From: Sphaerotilus natans
GTDB taxonomy: Bacteria; Pseudomonadota; Gammaproteobacteria; Burkholderiales; Burkholderiaceae_C
Direction: 5' to 3'
DNA length: 64,000 nucleotides
Assembly: GCF_900156335.1 (NCBI RefSeq)
Contig: NZ_FTMZ01000021.1
Span: forward strand, 22,817-86,816
The notes beneath the pieces were generated by a model. That model was given only the letters and a program-made list of their open reading frames with translations. It did no database searches and was not told the origin of the DNA. Of this stretch, positions 46,956 to 57,900 are shown piece after piece. How positions within the stretch are numbered: the stretch's first letter is position 1; the number at the start of each line of letters is the position of its first letter. Position numbers and translations under genes: made by a program.

Positions 46956-47531
46956 ATGAAAACTGTCTGGATTGTTGACGGAGCCTATCTTTTCAACTAC
47001 GGCCGCAACCGGCCCTTCGACTACCTGAAGCTCAAGGCCGAGATCACCCGCGCCAACGGCGGCCCGCTGCACGAGTGCTACTACCTGAACTCGACGCCGG
47101 ATGCGGCCACCGAGAGCCAGAACGCCTTTCACAGCTGGCTGAAGTCGGCGCCGCCGCGCGGCCCCAAGATGCGCGTGCAGCTCTACACCATCAAGGACCT
47201 GAACACCACCTGCCCGAACTGCTCGCACCAGTTCCACCGCTCGGTGCAGAAGGGCGTGGATGTCGGCATCGCCACGCTGATCGTCAAGCTGGCGGCCCAG
47301 GGCGTCTATGACCGCCTGATCCTGTCGGCCGGCGACGGCGACTTCCAGGAGGCGATCACCTACATCAAGTCCGAGCTGCACAAGGAGTTCTGGCTGCACG
47401 GCGCGATGTCCAACCTCTCCACCGACCTGCAGTGCTATGCCGATCAGGTGCTGTGGATGGACGACATGCATCCGGCGATCGACAAGGACAAGCCGGCGAT
47501 GGCGGGCGCCCACCACCACACCCACGCATGA
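46956..47531 (+). CDS. NYN-domain (LabA-like, PIN-fold) nuclease
   Basis: A 191-residue protein of the NYN/LabA-like PIN superfamily. Acidic residues expected at the metal site are Asp8 (WIVDGAYL), Asp102 (KGVDVGIA) and Asp127/Asp129 (SAGDGDF). An inserted Cys-x2-Cys (CPNCSHQFH, Cys86 and Cys89 with His91/His94) could bind zinc. The C-terminus is His-rich (HHHTHA). The stop overlaps the ispF start by 4 bp, so it is translationally coupled to ispF. The RNA target is unknown. Confidence 0.85.
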   Translation: MKTVWIVDGAYLFNYGRNRPFDYLKLKAEITRANGGPLHECYYLNSTPDAATESQNAFHSWLKSAPPRGPKMRVQLYTIKDLNTTCPNCSHQFHRSVQKGVDVGIATLIVKLAAQGVYDRLILSAGDGDFQEAITYIKSELHKEFWLHGAMSNLSTDLQCYADQVLWMDDMHPAIDKDKPAMAGAHHHTHA

Positions 47532-48040
47532 CCGCCATGATGACCACGGCGATGACGGTGCCGGCGCTGCGCGTCGGCGAGGGCTGGGATGTGCATGCGC
47601 TGGTCGCTGGCCGGCCGCTGATCCTGGGCGGCGTGACCATCCCGCACGAGCGCGGCCTGCTCGGCCACTCGGACGCCGATGCGCTGCTGCACGCCATCAC
47701 CGATGCGCTGTTCGGCGCGGCGGCGCTGGGCGACATCGGCCGGCATTTCCCCGACACCGCGCTCGAGTTCAAGGGCGCCGACAGCGCGCGGTTGCTGGCC
47801 GAGGCGGCGCGCCGGGTGCGCGCCGAGGGCTGGCAGATCGTCAACATCGACAGCACCATCGTCGCGCAGGCGCCGAAGATGGCGCCGCACATCAGCGCGA
47901 TGCGCGAGTCGATCGCGCGCTGCGTCGGTCTCGATGTGGCCTGCGTCAACGTCAAGGCCAAGACCGCCGAGAAGCTCGGCCCGGTGGGGCGCGGCGAGTC
48001 GATCGAGGCCCGTGCGGTCTGCCTGCTGATGAAGGCCTGA
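47528..48040 (+). CDS. ispF: 2-C-methyl-D-erythritol 2,4-cyclodiphosphate synthase
   Basis: MEP-pathway cyclase, 170 residues from the ATG at 47528, or 162 from the in-frame ATG at 47552, which is closer to the usual length. The metal ligands Asp and His are in GEGWDVHAL and a further His in [34 protein letters not shown] is typical for the C-terminus. It overlaps the NYN gene by 4 bp if the first ATG is used. Confidence 0.94.
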   Translation: MTAMMTTAMTVPALRVGEGWDVHALVAGRPLILGGVTIPHERGLLGHSDADALLHAITDALFGAAALGDIGRHFPDTALEFKGADSARLLAEAARRVRAEGWQIVNIDSTIVAQAPKMAPHISAMRESIARCVGLDVACVNVKAKTAEKLGPVGRGESIEARAVCLLMKA

Positions 48041-48063
48041 GCGGCCCGACGGCGGCAGCGCGC

Positions 48064-49239
48064 TCAGCCGCCGATGTAGCTCATCTCGATGCGGCGCCGG
48101 CCGCTGCCCTCCGTCGTGGCGGTCTCGGCCGGCTGGCTGGCGCGCAGCTGCGAGTAGCGGTCGTCGCGGCGCTGCCAGATCAGGCCGATGGCCGCGGCGA
48201 TCTCCGCATCGCTCCACGGCCGGCCCGACGGATGCGCGCCGCGCAGCAGCGAGCGCAGATCGTGGCCACGTTCGGCGAACAGGCACAGGTAGAGCTGGCC
48301 TTCGGTCGACAGCCGCGCGCGGTTGCAGTCGCCGCAGAAGGCCTGGGTGACGCTGGAGATGAAGCCCACCTCGCCGCGCCCGTCGGCATAGGCCCAGCGC
48401 TCGGCCGTCTCGCCGGGCTGGGCGGCGTCCAGCGGCATCAGCGGGAAAGCCGCATGCAGCCGCGCGCGCACCTCGGCCGAGGGCAGCACCTGGTCCATGC
48501 GCCAGCCGTTGGTGGCACCCACATCCATGTATTCGATGAAGCGCAGCACCACCTGGCCGCCGTGGCGCTCGCGGAAATGGCGCGCCATCGCGACGATCTC
48601 GTGCTCGTTGGTGCCCCGCTTGACCACCATGTTGACCTTGACCGGGCCCAGGCCGGCCGCCACCGCCGCATCGATGCCCGCCAGCACGTCGGCCACCGGA
48701 AAGTCCACATCGTTCATCGCCCGGAAGATGCGATCATCCATCGCGTCCAGGCTGACGGTGACCCGGCGCAGACCGGCCTGACGCAGCGCAGCCGCCTTAC
48801 GCGCCAGCAGCGAGCCGTTGGTGGTCAGGGTCAGGTCGAGCGGCGCGCCGTCCGGGGTGCGCAGATTCGCCAGCATCGCCACCAGATCCTCGAGATGGCG
48901 GCGCAGCAGCGGCTCGCCGCCGGTCAGCCGGATCTTGCGTACCCCGCAGGCCACGAAGATGCGCGCGATGCGCAGCATTTCCTCGAAGCTCAGCAGGGCA
49001 GTCTGCGGCAGGAAGCGATAGTCCTTGTCGAAGACTTCCTTCGGCATGCAGTAGCTGCAGCGGAAATTGCAGCGGTCGGTGACCGAGATTCTCAGGTCGT
49101 GCAGCGTGCGTCCGAGGGAATCCGCCAGCAGGCCGGACGAGAGTTCGGCGCCTGCAGGCAGTGCAGGTATTTCCGGGATTCCCGCGCCTGAGGCCGGATT
49201 GCGCAGGTCATGGATCGCGATGATGTTGCGTTCGGACAT
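48064..49239 (-). CDS. moaA: GTP 3',8-cyclase MoaA
   Basis: Radical SAM enzyme starting molybdenum cofactor synthesis; 391 residues. The N-terminal cluster motif is [14 protein letters not shown] and the second [4Fe-4S] site is [21 protein letters not shown]. The protein ends in GG (MSYIGG), which MoaA uses for activity. The GTP-binding stretch [12 protein letters not shown] is also present. Convergent with ispF; a GGCGGC/GCCGCC inverted repeat (48051-48072) spans the gap and the moaA stop. Confidence 0.95.
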   Translation of the reverse strand: MSERNIIAIHDLRNPASGAGIPEIPALPAGAELSSGLLADSLGRTLHDLRISVTDRCNFRCSYCMPKEVFDKDYRFLPQTALLSFEEMLRIARIFVACGVRKIRLTGGEPLLRRHLEDLVAMLANLRTPDGAPLDLTLTTNGSLLARKAAALRQAGLRRVTVSLDAMDDRIFRAMNDVDFPVADVLAGIDAAVAAGLGPVKVNMVVKRGTNEHEIVAMARHFRERHGGQVVLRFIEYMDVGATNGWRMDQVLPSAEVRARLHAAFPLMPLDAAQPGETAERWAYADGRGEVGFISSVTQAFCGDCNRARLSTEGQLYLCLFAERGHDLRSLLRGAHPSGRPWSDAEIAAAIGLIWQRRDDRYSQLRASQPAETATTEGSGRRRIEMSYIGG

Positions 49240-49301
49240 GAGGCGCGATTGTGCCCGAAGGGCCGGCCGCGCATCTGCGCGACGTCAGGCACGTCAATGC
49301 T

Positions 49302-49868
49302 TCAGCGCAGCACCACCGGCGCGTCGGGATTGACCTGCGGTGCGCGGCGTGCGCCGTCGAAGCGGTTGGTCCAGTACGACTGGTTCATGTCGTCGACCCG
49401 GATGGAGCTGCCGGTGCGCGGCGCATGGATGAACTTGCCGTCGCCGACATAGATGCCGACATGCGAGAAGGCGCGGCGCATGGTATTGAAGAACACCAGA
49501 TCGCCGGGTTTCAGGTCTTCCTTGCGCACCGTCAGCAGGCCGGCGGCCTCGGCCTGTTCGGAGGCGCGGCGCGGCAGCAGCAGGCCGACGCTGTTCTCGA
49601 AGACATGACGGGTGAAGCCGCTGCAGTCGAAACCGGTTTCCTCGCTGGTGCCGCCGAAGCGGTAGCGCACGCCCAGGAAGTTCATCGCCGACATGATCAG
49701 GTCGGAGGCGGTCTCGGAGGCTTTCTGGGTCTGCTGGCCGAGGAAGCGCAGGATCGGATCTGCCGCATCTTCCGGGGCAGCCCGGACCCCCGTGCTGCTC
49801 ATCGACAGGGCCAGCAGCACCGAACCGATCAGCATCTTCGAGCGAGTCTTTGTGCGCAAGCCTGTCAT
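49302..49868 (-). CDS. NlpC/P60-family cell-wall hydrolase
   Basis: A secreted 188-residue peptidase C40 expected to cleave murein stem peptides. A signal peptide (KMLIGSVLLALSMSSTGVRA) follows a short basic start. The catalytic Cys is in FDCSGFTRH, the His in FSHVGIYVGD and a third polar residue in KFIHAPRTG. The ATG at 49868 is chosen for the signal sequence; an internal ATG 11 codons later would also retain it. The 268 bp upstream hold only a terminator of the next gene. Confidence 0.88.
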   Translation of the reverse strand: MTGLRTKTRSKMLIGSVLLALSMSSTGVRAAPEDAADPILRFLGQQTQKASETASDLIMSAMNFLGVRYRFGGTSEETGFDCSGFTRHVFENSVGLLLPRRASEQAEAAGLLTVRKEDLKPGDLVFFNTMRRAFSHVGIYVGDGKFIHAPRTGSSIRVDDMNQSYWTNRFDGARRAPQVNPDAPVVLR

Positions 49869-50081
49869 GGGTGAGGAAGTGTGAGAAAAGTCACCGGCGA
49901 GGATAGGGACGGTGTGTGCAGATGTCAATGCCGAACGGCTTCGCAAGGTTTAAGACGCGCCAAAGTCTGATCTGATTGGGTACTGGATGGTTTTGCTGCC
50001 GAGGCTGCTGACAGCATCTGGAAAAGTCCGCAAATGTATCAGAAACATTTCCAGACACGGATGCGCCGCGCGCACCAACAA

Positions 50082-50105
50082 AAAAGCTGCCCGCAGGCAG
50101 CTTTT
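50082..50105 (-). terminator. Terminator downstream of the H-NS family gene
   Basis: A perfect 10-bp stem, AAAAGCTGCC with GGCAGCTTTT, around a CGCA loop, 32 bp after the end of the H-NS family gene. On the minus strand the stem is followed by T residues, so it terminates that leftward gene; it can also act for the other strand. Confidence 0.85.
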
Positions 50106-50136
50106 GCAGCACCGGTCTGGCCGGTGAACGATCCGA

Positions 50137-50490
50137 TCACTGGGTGATCGTGAATTCCTCGAGCGTGCGGCCATTCTCGATCGCGTGCGACAGCCACTTC
50201 GGCTTCAGGCCGCGACCCGACCAGGTCTCGCCGGTGTCCGGGTCGCGGTATTTCGGCGCGACCTTGCGGGCCGGCGCGGTATCTCCGGACGAGGCCGAGC
50301 GGGCCGGGCGGCCAGGTTTTCCGCTGCTCAGGTCGGCGACCGTCAGGCCGTGCTCGGCCATCATGGCCTTGATCTGCTGGATCACGCCGGCGCGCTCGGC
50401 GCGCAGGGTTTCCTGGATCTGGCGCTCGAGTTCTGCCTGCTCGCGGGCGAGTTCCTGCTGGCGGGCAAGGAGTTCCTGATACGTGCTCAT
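50137..50490 (-). CDS. H-NS family nucleoid-associated protein
   Basis: A 117-residue DNA-binding protein of the betaproteobacterial H-NS type. The N-terminal coiled-coil (TYQELLARQQELAREQAELE onward) mediates oligomerisation. A GRPAR-type AT-hook-like linker precedes the conserved C-terminal DNA-binding motif YRDPDTGETWSGRGLKPKWL. Such proteins silence AT-rich or transferred DNA, which fits the low-GC pockets nearby. Its promoter region contains nested inverted repeats. Confidence 0.92.
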   Translation of the reverse strand: MSTYQELLARQQELAREQAELERQIQETLRAERAGVIQQIKAMMAEHGLTVADLSSGKPGRPARSASSGDTAPARKVAPKYRDPDTGETWSGRGLKPKWLSHAIENGRTLEEFTITQ

Positions 50491-50494
50491 GTTG

Positions 50495-50575
50495 TTTTCC
50501 CAACGGAAGGGTGGATGGATGTGCGGGCGGATTCTAGAAACAATCCGCCCGTGCTGTCCATCCCCGTTGGGAAAA
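50495..50575 (-). promoter_or_regulatory. Promoter of the H-NS family gene inside nested inverted repeats
   Basis: On the minus strand, a -35-like TGGACA (50555-50560) and a -10-like TAGAAT (50531-50536) are separated by 18 bp. The -10 is covered by a 9-bp inverted repeat, GGGCGGATT and AATCCGCCC (50525-50533 and 50542-50550). A 12-bp inverted repeat TTTTCCCAACGG / CCGTTGGGAAAA (50495-50506, 50564-50575) flanks the whole promoter, its inner arm ending 4 bp before the ATG over the ribosome-binding region. Confidence 0.65.
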
Positions 50576-50592
50576 TCAGGAAGTTATCCTGA
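50572..50592 (-). terminator. Terminator of the iron-binding protein gene
   Basis: Minus strand: TCAGGA, loop TAACT, TCCTGA, then TTTT. The 6-bp stem with T run lies 22 bp after the stop of the fbpA-like gene and just before the H-NS family promoter. Confidence 0.65.
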
Positions 50593-50613
50593 ACCGCGCC
50601 ACTTTGCGTGGTG

Positions 50614-51666
50614 TCACTTGTAGCCGGCGCGGTCCAGCATCTGCTGCACCTTCGGGGTGTTCTGACCCACGGCCGACAGCGGAATCAGTTCCTGCTTGAA
50701 AGTGCCCAGCGTGTCCAGCGCCGGGTTGGAGATCTTGACCGCGCTGACCGCCGGATATTCGTTGTTGCCGTCGGCAAAGTAGCGCTGGGCGTCATCGGTG
50801 GCCAGATATTCGAGGAACTTGACCGCGGCGACACGATTCTTGGCATGGCGCGCCATCGCGCCGCCGGCCACGTTCACATGCGTGCCCCAGCTCTGCTGGT
50901 TGGGGAAGACCACGCCGACCTGCTCCATCGCGGCACGCTCGTCGGGCTTGTTCGAGCGCATCATCCGGGCGATGTAATAGGTGTTGCTCAGCGCCACGCC
51001 GCATTCGCCCGAGGCGGTGGCCTTGATCTGGTCGGTGTCGCCGCCCTTGGGGTCGCGCGCCTGATTGGCCACCAGGCCCTTCAGCCAGGCTTCGGTCGCG
51101 GCCGGGCCGGCATGCTCCAGATAGGAGCCGAACAGCGACAGGTTGTAGGGATGCGAGCCGCTGCGCGAGCAGAACTGGCCCTTGAGCTTCGGATCGGCCA
51201 GCTTGGCGTAGCTGTCCACGTCCTCGCGCTTGACCTTCAGCTTGTTGTAGACGACGACGCGGGCGCGGGTCGAATAGCCGAACCATTCCGAGCCCTGGCC
51301 GGCGTCCTTGCCGCGCAGCTGCGCCGGAATGCGCTGCTCCAGATAGCTCGACTTGACCGGTGCGAACAGATCATTGGTCTCCGCAAACCACAGCCGCGCG
51401 GCATCGACCAGCAGGATCACGTCGGCCGGGCTGGCGGCGCCTTCGCTCTTCAGTCGCTGCAGGATGCCGGCATCGTCGGCGCTGACGATGTTGATCTTGA
51501 CGCCGGTGGCCTTGGTGAAATTCGAGAACAGGGCTTCGTCGGTCTGGTAATGCCGCGCCGAATACAGGTTCAGCACCTGTTCCTGGGCCAGGGCCGGGGT
51601 GGCCGCCAGGGCGCCGAGGCAGGAAATCAGTCCGGCGAGCGTCTTCAGGGTGTTCTTTGCAGTCAT
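50614..51666 (-). CDS. Periplasmic ferric-iron-binding protein (FbpA/FutA type)
   Basis: Extracellular solute-binding protein of 350 residues that would bind Fe(III) for an ABC importer. A signal peptide (KNTLKTLAGLISCLGALAATP then ALAQ) is followed by LNLYSARHYQTDEALF, the hallmark of FbpA/FutA proteins with Tyr ligands. SNTYYIARM holds the paired C-terminal Tyr residues. The ATG at 51666 is chosen for the signal peptide. No permease or ATPase partner is in the window. The neighbouring yggX also concerns iron. Confidence 0.9.
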   Translation of the reverse strand: MTAKNTLKTLAGLISCLGALAATPALAQEQVLNLYSARHYQTDEALFSNFTKATGVKINIVSADDAGILQRLKSEGAASPADVILLVDAARLWFAETNDLFAPVKSSYLEQRIPAQLRGKDAGQGSEWFGYSTRARVVVYNKLKVKREDVDSYAKLADPKLKGQFCSRSGSHPYNLSLFGSYLEHAGPAATEAWLKGLVANQARDPKGGDTDQIKATASGECGVALSNTYYIARMMRSNKPDERAAMEQVGVVFPNQQSWGTHVNVAGGAMARHAKNRVAAVKFLEYLATDDAQRYFADGNNEYPAVSAVKISNPALDTLGTFKQELIPLSAVGQNTPKVQQMLDRAGYK

Positions 51667-51707
51667 GACAGTCCGGCCAGGGCCGGCAGGTTGGTGAGCC
51701 CGTGCAT

Positions 51708-51739
51708 GATAGCAATTAACGTGAATCATTCGCAATTGT
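51708..51739. promoter_or_regulatory. Possible Fur-type site upstream of the iron-binding protein gene
   Basis: An AT-rich stretch including TGATAGCAATTAACG and GAATCATTCGCAATTG resembles broken GATAAT/ATTATC hexamers of a Fur box, and CAATT/AATTG arms bracket its centre. It lies about 40 bp before the start. The match is imperfect; support is mainly contextual. Confidence 0.35.
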
Positions 51740-51804
51740 GTTCTTTTGTCCACGAATTCCGGTCTGGTTTGCCGCAGCGTGGCGTGATGTGAGCGGACGC
51801 AAAA

Positions 51805-51825
51805 AAGCCGGCACGCGGCCGGCTT
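51805..51825 (-). terminator. Terminator downstream of yggX
   Basis: An 8-bp stem AAGCCGGC / GCCGGCTT with a 5-nt loop, followed on the minus strand by a run of T, 28 bp after the yggX stop. Confidence 0.8.
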
Positions 51826-51853
51826 GGCTCGTTTCGGGGCTGTGCCCGGGAAT

Positions 51854-52126
51854 TCAGGCCGACGGCGGCACGTAGCCGGTCGGCTGGTCGGCGCCAGCGC
51901 CGAAGAAGTAGTTTTCCATCTGGCGCGCCAGATACTGGCGCGCGCGCGCATCGGCCAGGTTCAGGCGGTTCTCGTTGACCAGCATGGTCTGGTGCTTGAG
52001 CCACTGCTGCCAGGCTTCCTTGCAGACGTTCAGGTAGATGCGCTTGCCCAGCTCGCCGGGATAGGGCGCGAAGTCGAGGCCGTCGCCTTCCTTCTTCAGC
52101 AGGACGCATTGGACGGTACGTGCCAT
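51854..52126 (-). CDS. yggX: Fe(2+)-trafficking / oxidative protection protein YggX
   Basis: A 90-residue cytoplasmic protein implicated in iron handling and protection of Fe-S clusters. The [21 protein letters not shown] start and [17 protein letters not shown] middle, including the conserved Cys, identify the family. It is 32 bp downstream of argA on the same strand and ends before a terminator. Confidence 0.94.
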   Translation of the reverse strand: MARTVQCVLLKKEGDGLDFAPYPGELGKRIYLNVCKEAWQQWLKHQTMLVNENRLNLADARARQYLARQMENYFFGAGADQPTGYVPPSA

Positions 52127-52158
52127 GGGGGTTCTTCCTTTCTTGTCGTGGAGAGGGA

Positions 52159-53499
<1,341 letters not shown>

Positions 53500-53539
53500 G
53501 GTGGGCGGCATTGTGCCCGAGCAGGCCGATCGGGGTCGG

Positions 53540-53775
53540 AGCCGGTCGCCGGCATCATGCCGATGCCACCCGACGCCCCGCCGGCGATGTCGCCGCACTG
53601 GGGCAGCTATGTCACGGTCGACAACGTCGACGAGACCGCCGGCGAATGCGCCGCGCTCGGTGGCCGTGTGCTGCTGCCCCCGACCGACATTCCCGAGATC
53701 GGCCGCTTCGCGATGCTGCAGGATCCGCAGGGGGCGTTGTTCGGGGTGATGGGGTATCTGCCGGCGGTGCCGTGA
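53540..53775 (+). pseudogene. 3' remnant of a VOC/glyoxalase-family gene
   Basis: The reading frame runs through [20 protein letters not shown] and VTVDNVDETAGECAALGGRV to DPQGALFGVMGY, which matches the last half-domain of two-domain VOC proteins, including the typical IMPMP-x-PPHW linker. No N-terminal domain or start is present upstream, where argA begins on the other strand within 41 bp. The gene is therefore a truncated relic, lying at the left boundary of the CRISPR-Cas locus. Confidence 0.65.
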
Positions 53776-53946
53776 TCGGGGTGGGCAGACGCTCGGGGCG
53801 TTCTGGATGACGAGAGGCTGCAGTCCGACCAGATGTATCGGCAGCTTGATCTGTGAAAAACCGCCGATGTTGTTCCCCAATTCGGTGCGACGATCCTTGC
53901 AGAAACACAGGTGGCACAAGCCACAGATGCAAGGGAGTCATCGTCA

Positions 53947-54951
53947 ATGCAGGACATCGGGGCCGCAGACCTCAAGAGCATCCTTCACTCGAAACGCGCC
54001 AATCTCTACTACCTCGAGCATTGCCGCGTGCTTGTCAACGGCGGGCGGGTCGAGTACGTCACAGAGCAGGGCGCGCGCTCGCTGTACTGGAATATCCCGA
54101 TCGCCAACACGACGACCATCCTTCTGGGCACCGGCACATCGCTGACCCAGGCCGCGATGCGCGAGCTGGCCAAGGCCGGCGTGATGGTGGGGTTCTGCGG
54201 TGGCGGTGGCACGCCACTGTTCGCTGCCACGGACGGTGGGCTCGACATCGCATGGATGTCGCCGCAGAGCGAATACCGACCCACGGAATATCTCCAGGGC
54301 TGGGTGCGCTTCTGGTTTGACGACCGCCTGAGGTTGCAGGCCGCACGGGATTTCCAGCAGATTCGCTTGCGCCGTGTTCGCCAAGCCTGGCGCGACAGTC
54401 GCACGCTGAATCGAGAGCGCTGGAGCCCTGATCTGGCGACGCTGGACGCGCTGCTGGACGCCTCCTCTCAGGCGATTGATGGCGCGGCCGACCACACGGC
54501 GCTGTTGACCGAGGAGGCGCGTCTGTCCAAGCAGCTCTACCGGCTGGCCGCGCAGGCCACACGCTATGGCGAGTTCACCCGCAGCCAGCGGGGCGACAGC
54601 ACCGACACGGCCAACCGGTTTCTTGACCACGGCAACTATCTCGCTTATGGCCTGGGGGCCTCGGCCACCTGGGTGCTGGGCCTGCCGCATGGTCTGGCGG
54701 TGCTGCATGGCAAGACGCGGCGCGGCGGGCTGGTGTTCGATGTCGCCGATCTGGTCAAGGATGCGGTGATCCTGCCGCAGGCTTTCATCTCCGCCATGCG
54801 AGGGGACACCGAGCAGGAGTTCCGCCAGGCCTGCATCGAGACCCTGACCCGCAGCGAGTCGCTCGATTTCATGATCGACACGCTCAAGGATGTCGCGCAG
54901 CGACTGGGCGCTCAGGCCCGCACGGCCACCACCCCCACGATCCCGTCCTGA
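53947..54951 (+). CDS. cas1: Cas1, type I-F CRISPR integrase
   Basis: Spacer-acquisition nuclease/integrase, 334 residues. The ATG at 53947 is chosen because it puts the catalytic residues at Glu190 (LLTEEARLS), His254 (VLHGKT) and Asp265/Asp268 (FDVADLV), the numbering known from Pseudomonas Cas1; an upstream GTG at 53911 would add 12 residues. AAGGGAG lies upstream. The stop shares a base with cas2-3 (TGATG). The 171 bp before the gene show no clear promoter or gene. Confidence 0.96.
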   Translation: MQDIGAADLKSILHSKRANLYYLEHCRVLVNGGRVEYVTEQGARSLYWNIPIANTTTILLGTGTSLTQAAMRELAKAGVMVGFCGGGGTPLFAATDGGLDIAWMSPQSEYRPTEYLQGWVRFWFDDRLRLQAARDFQQIRLRRVRQAWRDSRTLNRERWSPDLATLDALLDASSQAIDGAADHTALLTEEARLSKQLYRLAAQATRYGEFTRSQRGDSTDTANRFLDHGNYLAYGLGASATWVLGLPHGLAVLHGKTRRGGLVFDVADLVKDAVILPQAFISAMRGDTEQEFRQACIETLTRSESLDFMIDTLKDVAQRLGAQARTATTPTIPS

Positions 54952-57900
54952 TGAACATCCTGCTGATCTCGCAGTGCGACAAGCGCGCGCTGGTGGAAAC
55001 CCGTCGCATCCTCGATCAGTTTGCCGAGCGGCGTGGGGACCGGACCTGGCAGACGCCGATCACGCAAGACGGGCTGGACACGCTGCGGCGCCTGCTGCGC
55101 AAGACAGCGCGCCGGAACACGGCGGTGGCCTGTCACTGGATCCGCGGGCTGGACCACAGCGAGCTGCTGTGGACCGTCGGTGATGCCAGCCGCTTCAATG
55201 CGCAGGGTGCCGTGCCGACGGAGACGACCTTCCGCAACGTGCTGCGTGCCAACGACGAGAACGACTGGCACACCGGCGAGGACATCCACCTGCTGACCGC
55301 GCTGGCGGCGCTGCTGCACGACCTGGGCAAGGCGAGCGAGGCCTTCCAGGCGCGGCTGGCCGGCCGGCTGACCGAGCGCAACCAGTACCGGCATGAATGG
55401 GTGTCGCTGCGGCTGTTCGAGGCGTTTGTCGGCACCGACGACGATGCCACCTGGCTGAAGCGGCTGATCGCGCCGACCCCGGAGGATGACGCCACCTGGA
55501 CGCGCCGCCTGCGCCGCGACGGGGTGGACAGCGGTGCGCTGCCGACACCGTTCGCGGCGCTGAAACACGCCCCGCTGGCGCAGGCGGTCGGTTGGCTGGT
55601 GGTGACGCACCATCGGTTGCCGGTGTTGCCGGCTCATGATGAGCACGGACAGCAACGCTTTGCTGGTTGCCCGAGCGGCCGTTTCGGCGCTGAGAGTCTG
55701 TGTGATGCCTTGCTGCACATGCAGGCCGATTGGAGCGAGGTGGTGGCCGGTGCGCCTGCTGAACAGGTTCGGCCGTACTGGACGTTCGACCCGCATGTCC
55801 TGCCCGTGACACTGCCTCACTGGCGTACCCAGGCGCGCCGGCTGGCAACAAGGCTGCTTGCCCTGGTGCAGCGGCCTGATCGACGTGCTGGTTTCGCATG
55901 GCTGGATGAGCCGTGGGTGATGCATCTGAGCCGAATGGCGTTGATGCTGGCTGACCATCACTATTCCAGCTTGAGTGTGCAAGGCTCCGACGAGCGTCAG
56001 GCCGATGGGCGTCTGAGCGTGCCAGCCGGCTGTACGTTGTTGGCCAATACCCGCAAGGATCTGCGCGGACGCACCGTAGGCAATCAGACCCTGGATGAGC
56101 ACCTGCTGGGTGTTGCGGCCGACAGCCGTGCCATCACTCATGCACTTCCCAGCCTGAGGCGTAGCCTGCCTGACTTGGGGCGGCCCCGGCTGCTGCGTCA
56201 ACGAAGTGCTGATGAACGCTTCCGATGGCAGGACAAGGCTGCTGATCTGGCGACCGAACAGCGAGTCCCGGCCGAACAACATGGGGCTTTCATCGTTAAC
56301 ATGGCCAGCACCGGTTGCGGCAAGACGCTGGCCAATGCCCGCATCATGGATGCCCTTGCTGAGCCTGAGCGGGGCATGCGCTGCGTTTTCGCGATGGGGC
56401 TGCGCACGCTGACGCTGCAGACGGGGAGGGCGTTTCAGCAGCGGTTGCAGCTCAAGGACGAGCAACTGGCCATTCGGGTCGGTGGCAGCGCAAGTCGGGC
56501 ACTTTTCGATCACTTCGAGCAGCGTGCGGAGGCCACCGGTTCGGCTTCTCAGCAGGCATTGCTGCTGGAGCCGGAAGAAGAGGGCTCGGTCGAATTCGGT
56601 GGTGACGCTGCCATCGATACCCATCACCCGCTGCTGGCTCGCGCGCTGCACGATCCAAAGGTGACGAGCCTGCTCGTGGCACCGATCCTGGTTTGCACCA
56701 TCGACCATCTTGTTCCGGTCACGGACAGCCTGCGTGGCGGCCGGCAGATTGCCCCGATGCTGCGTCTGCTCACCAGTGATCTGGTGATCGACGAGCCGGA
56801 TGATTTCGATCTGGCTGACCTGCCAGCACTGACCCGGCTCGTCCACTGGGCAGGGCTGCTTGGCAGTCGTGTGCTGCTGTCCTCAGCCACGCTGACGCCC
56901 TCGCTGGTACAGGGGCTGTTCATGGCCTACCGGGCTGGCCGGACTGCATTCCAGCGCCATCGTGGCGCTGAGCCTGGGCGGGCTGGGGTGCCACCCGAGG
57001 TGGTGTGTCTGTGGGTGGACGAGTTCCAGCGACAGGCCACCACTTGCCCGACGCTGGATCATTTCAGACAGGCCCATGAGCAGTTCACAGCGCAGCGCAG
57101 TGGCAAGTTGGCCGAACAGGCGGCCACGCAGGCCCGGCGCCGCTGTGCTCTGATTGACGTACGCGACCTGCAGCAAGTCGGTCGCGACGAGGAGCGATAC
57201 GCCGCACTGGCGCTGCTGCTGCGCCGTCATGCCGTCGAATTGCACACGCTGCATGCGGTGCCTGATCCCCGGTATCCGCAGCGGCGCGTCAGTTTCGGCT
57301 TGATCCGCATGGCCAACATCGAACCGCTGGTGCAGGTGGCGCTCAAGCTGTTCGAGACAGGCGTGCAGGAAGGCCACCTGATCCATCTCTGCGTCTACCA
57401 CTCGCAGTTTCCGCTGCTGGTGCGCTCGAACATCGAGCAGCGCCTCGACGCGGCCCTGGACCGCCGTCGGCCCAATGCCGTGTTCGATCTGCCCGACATC
57501 CGCGCCCGGCTGGATGCCCATCCGCAGGCGCTGCAGCAGATGTTCATCGTGCTTGGCTCGCCGGTGACCGAGGTCGGTCGGGATCACGACTACGACTGGG
57601 CCATCGTCGAGCCATCGTCGATGCGGTCACTGATCCAGCTGGTCGGCCGGGTGCGGCGTCATCGCGAGGGGGCATGCAGCACACCCAACGTGCGGGTCTG
57701 GAACACCAATCTGCGCTACTTCAGTCGGAGGCCAGGTGAGCCGGTGTATTGCAAGCCAGGCTTTGAGGACAAGACGGCCCTGCTGGAGCACCACCTGCTG
57801 CCGCAGTTGCTGCGCCGCGAGGAATTCGGCGTGGTCGATGCCCGGCCGCGCATCCGGCAGCCTGAACCGCTGGAGTCGGCCCAGCGTTGGGTCGATCTGG

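Noticed and set aside
48051..48072. GGCGGC/GCCGCC hairpin between ispF and moaA as a terminator
   Set aside because: Short stem, overlaps the moaA stop codon and has no T tract; such repeats are common by chance in this GC-rich DNA.
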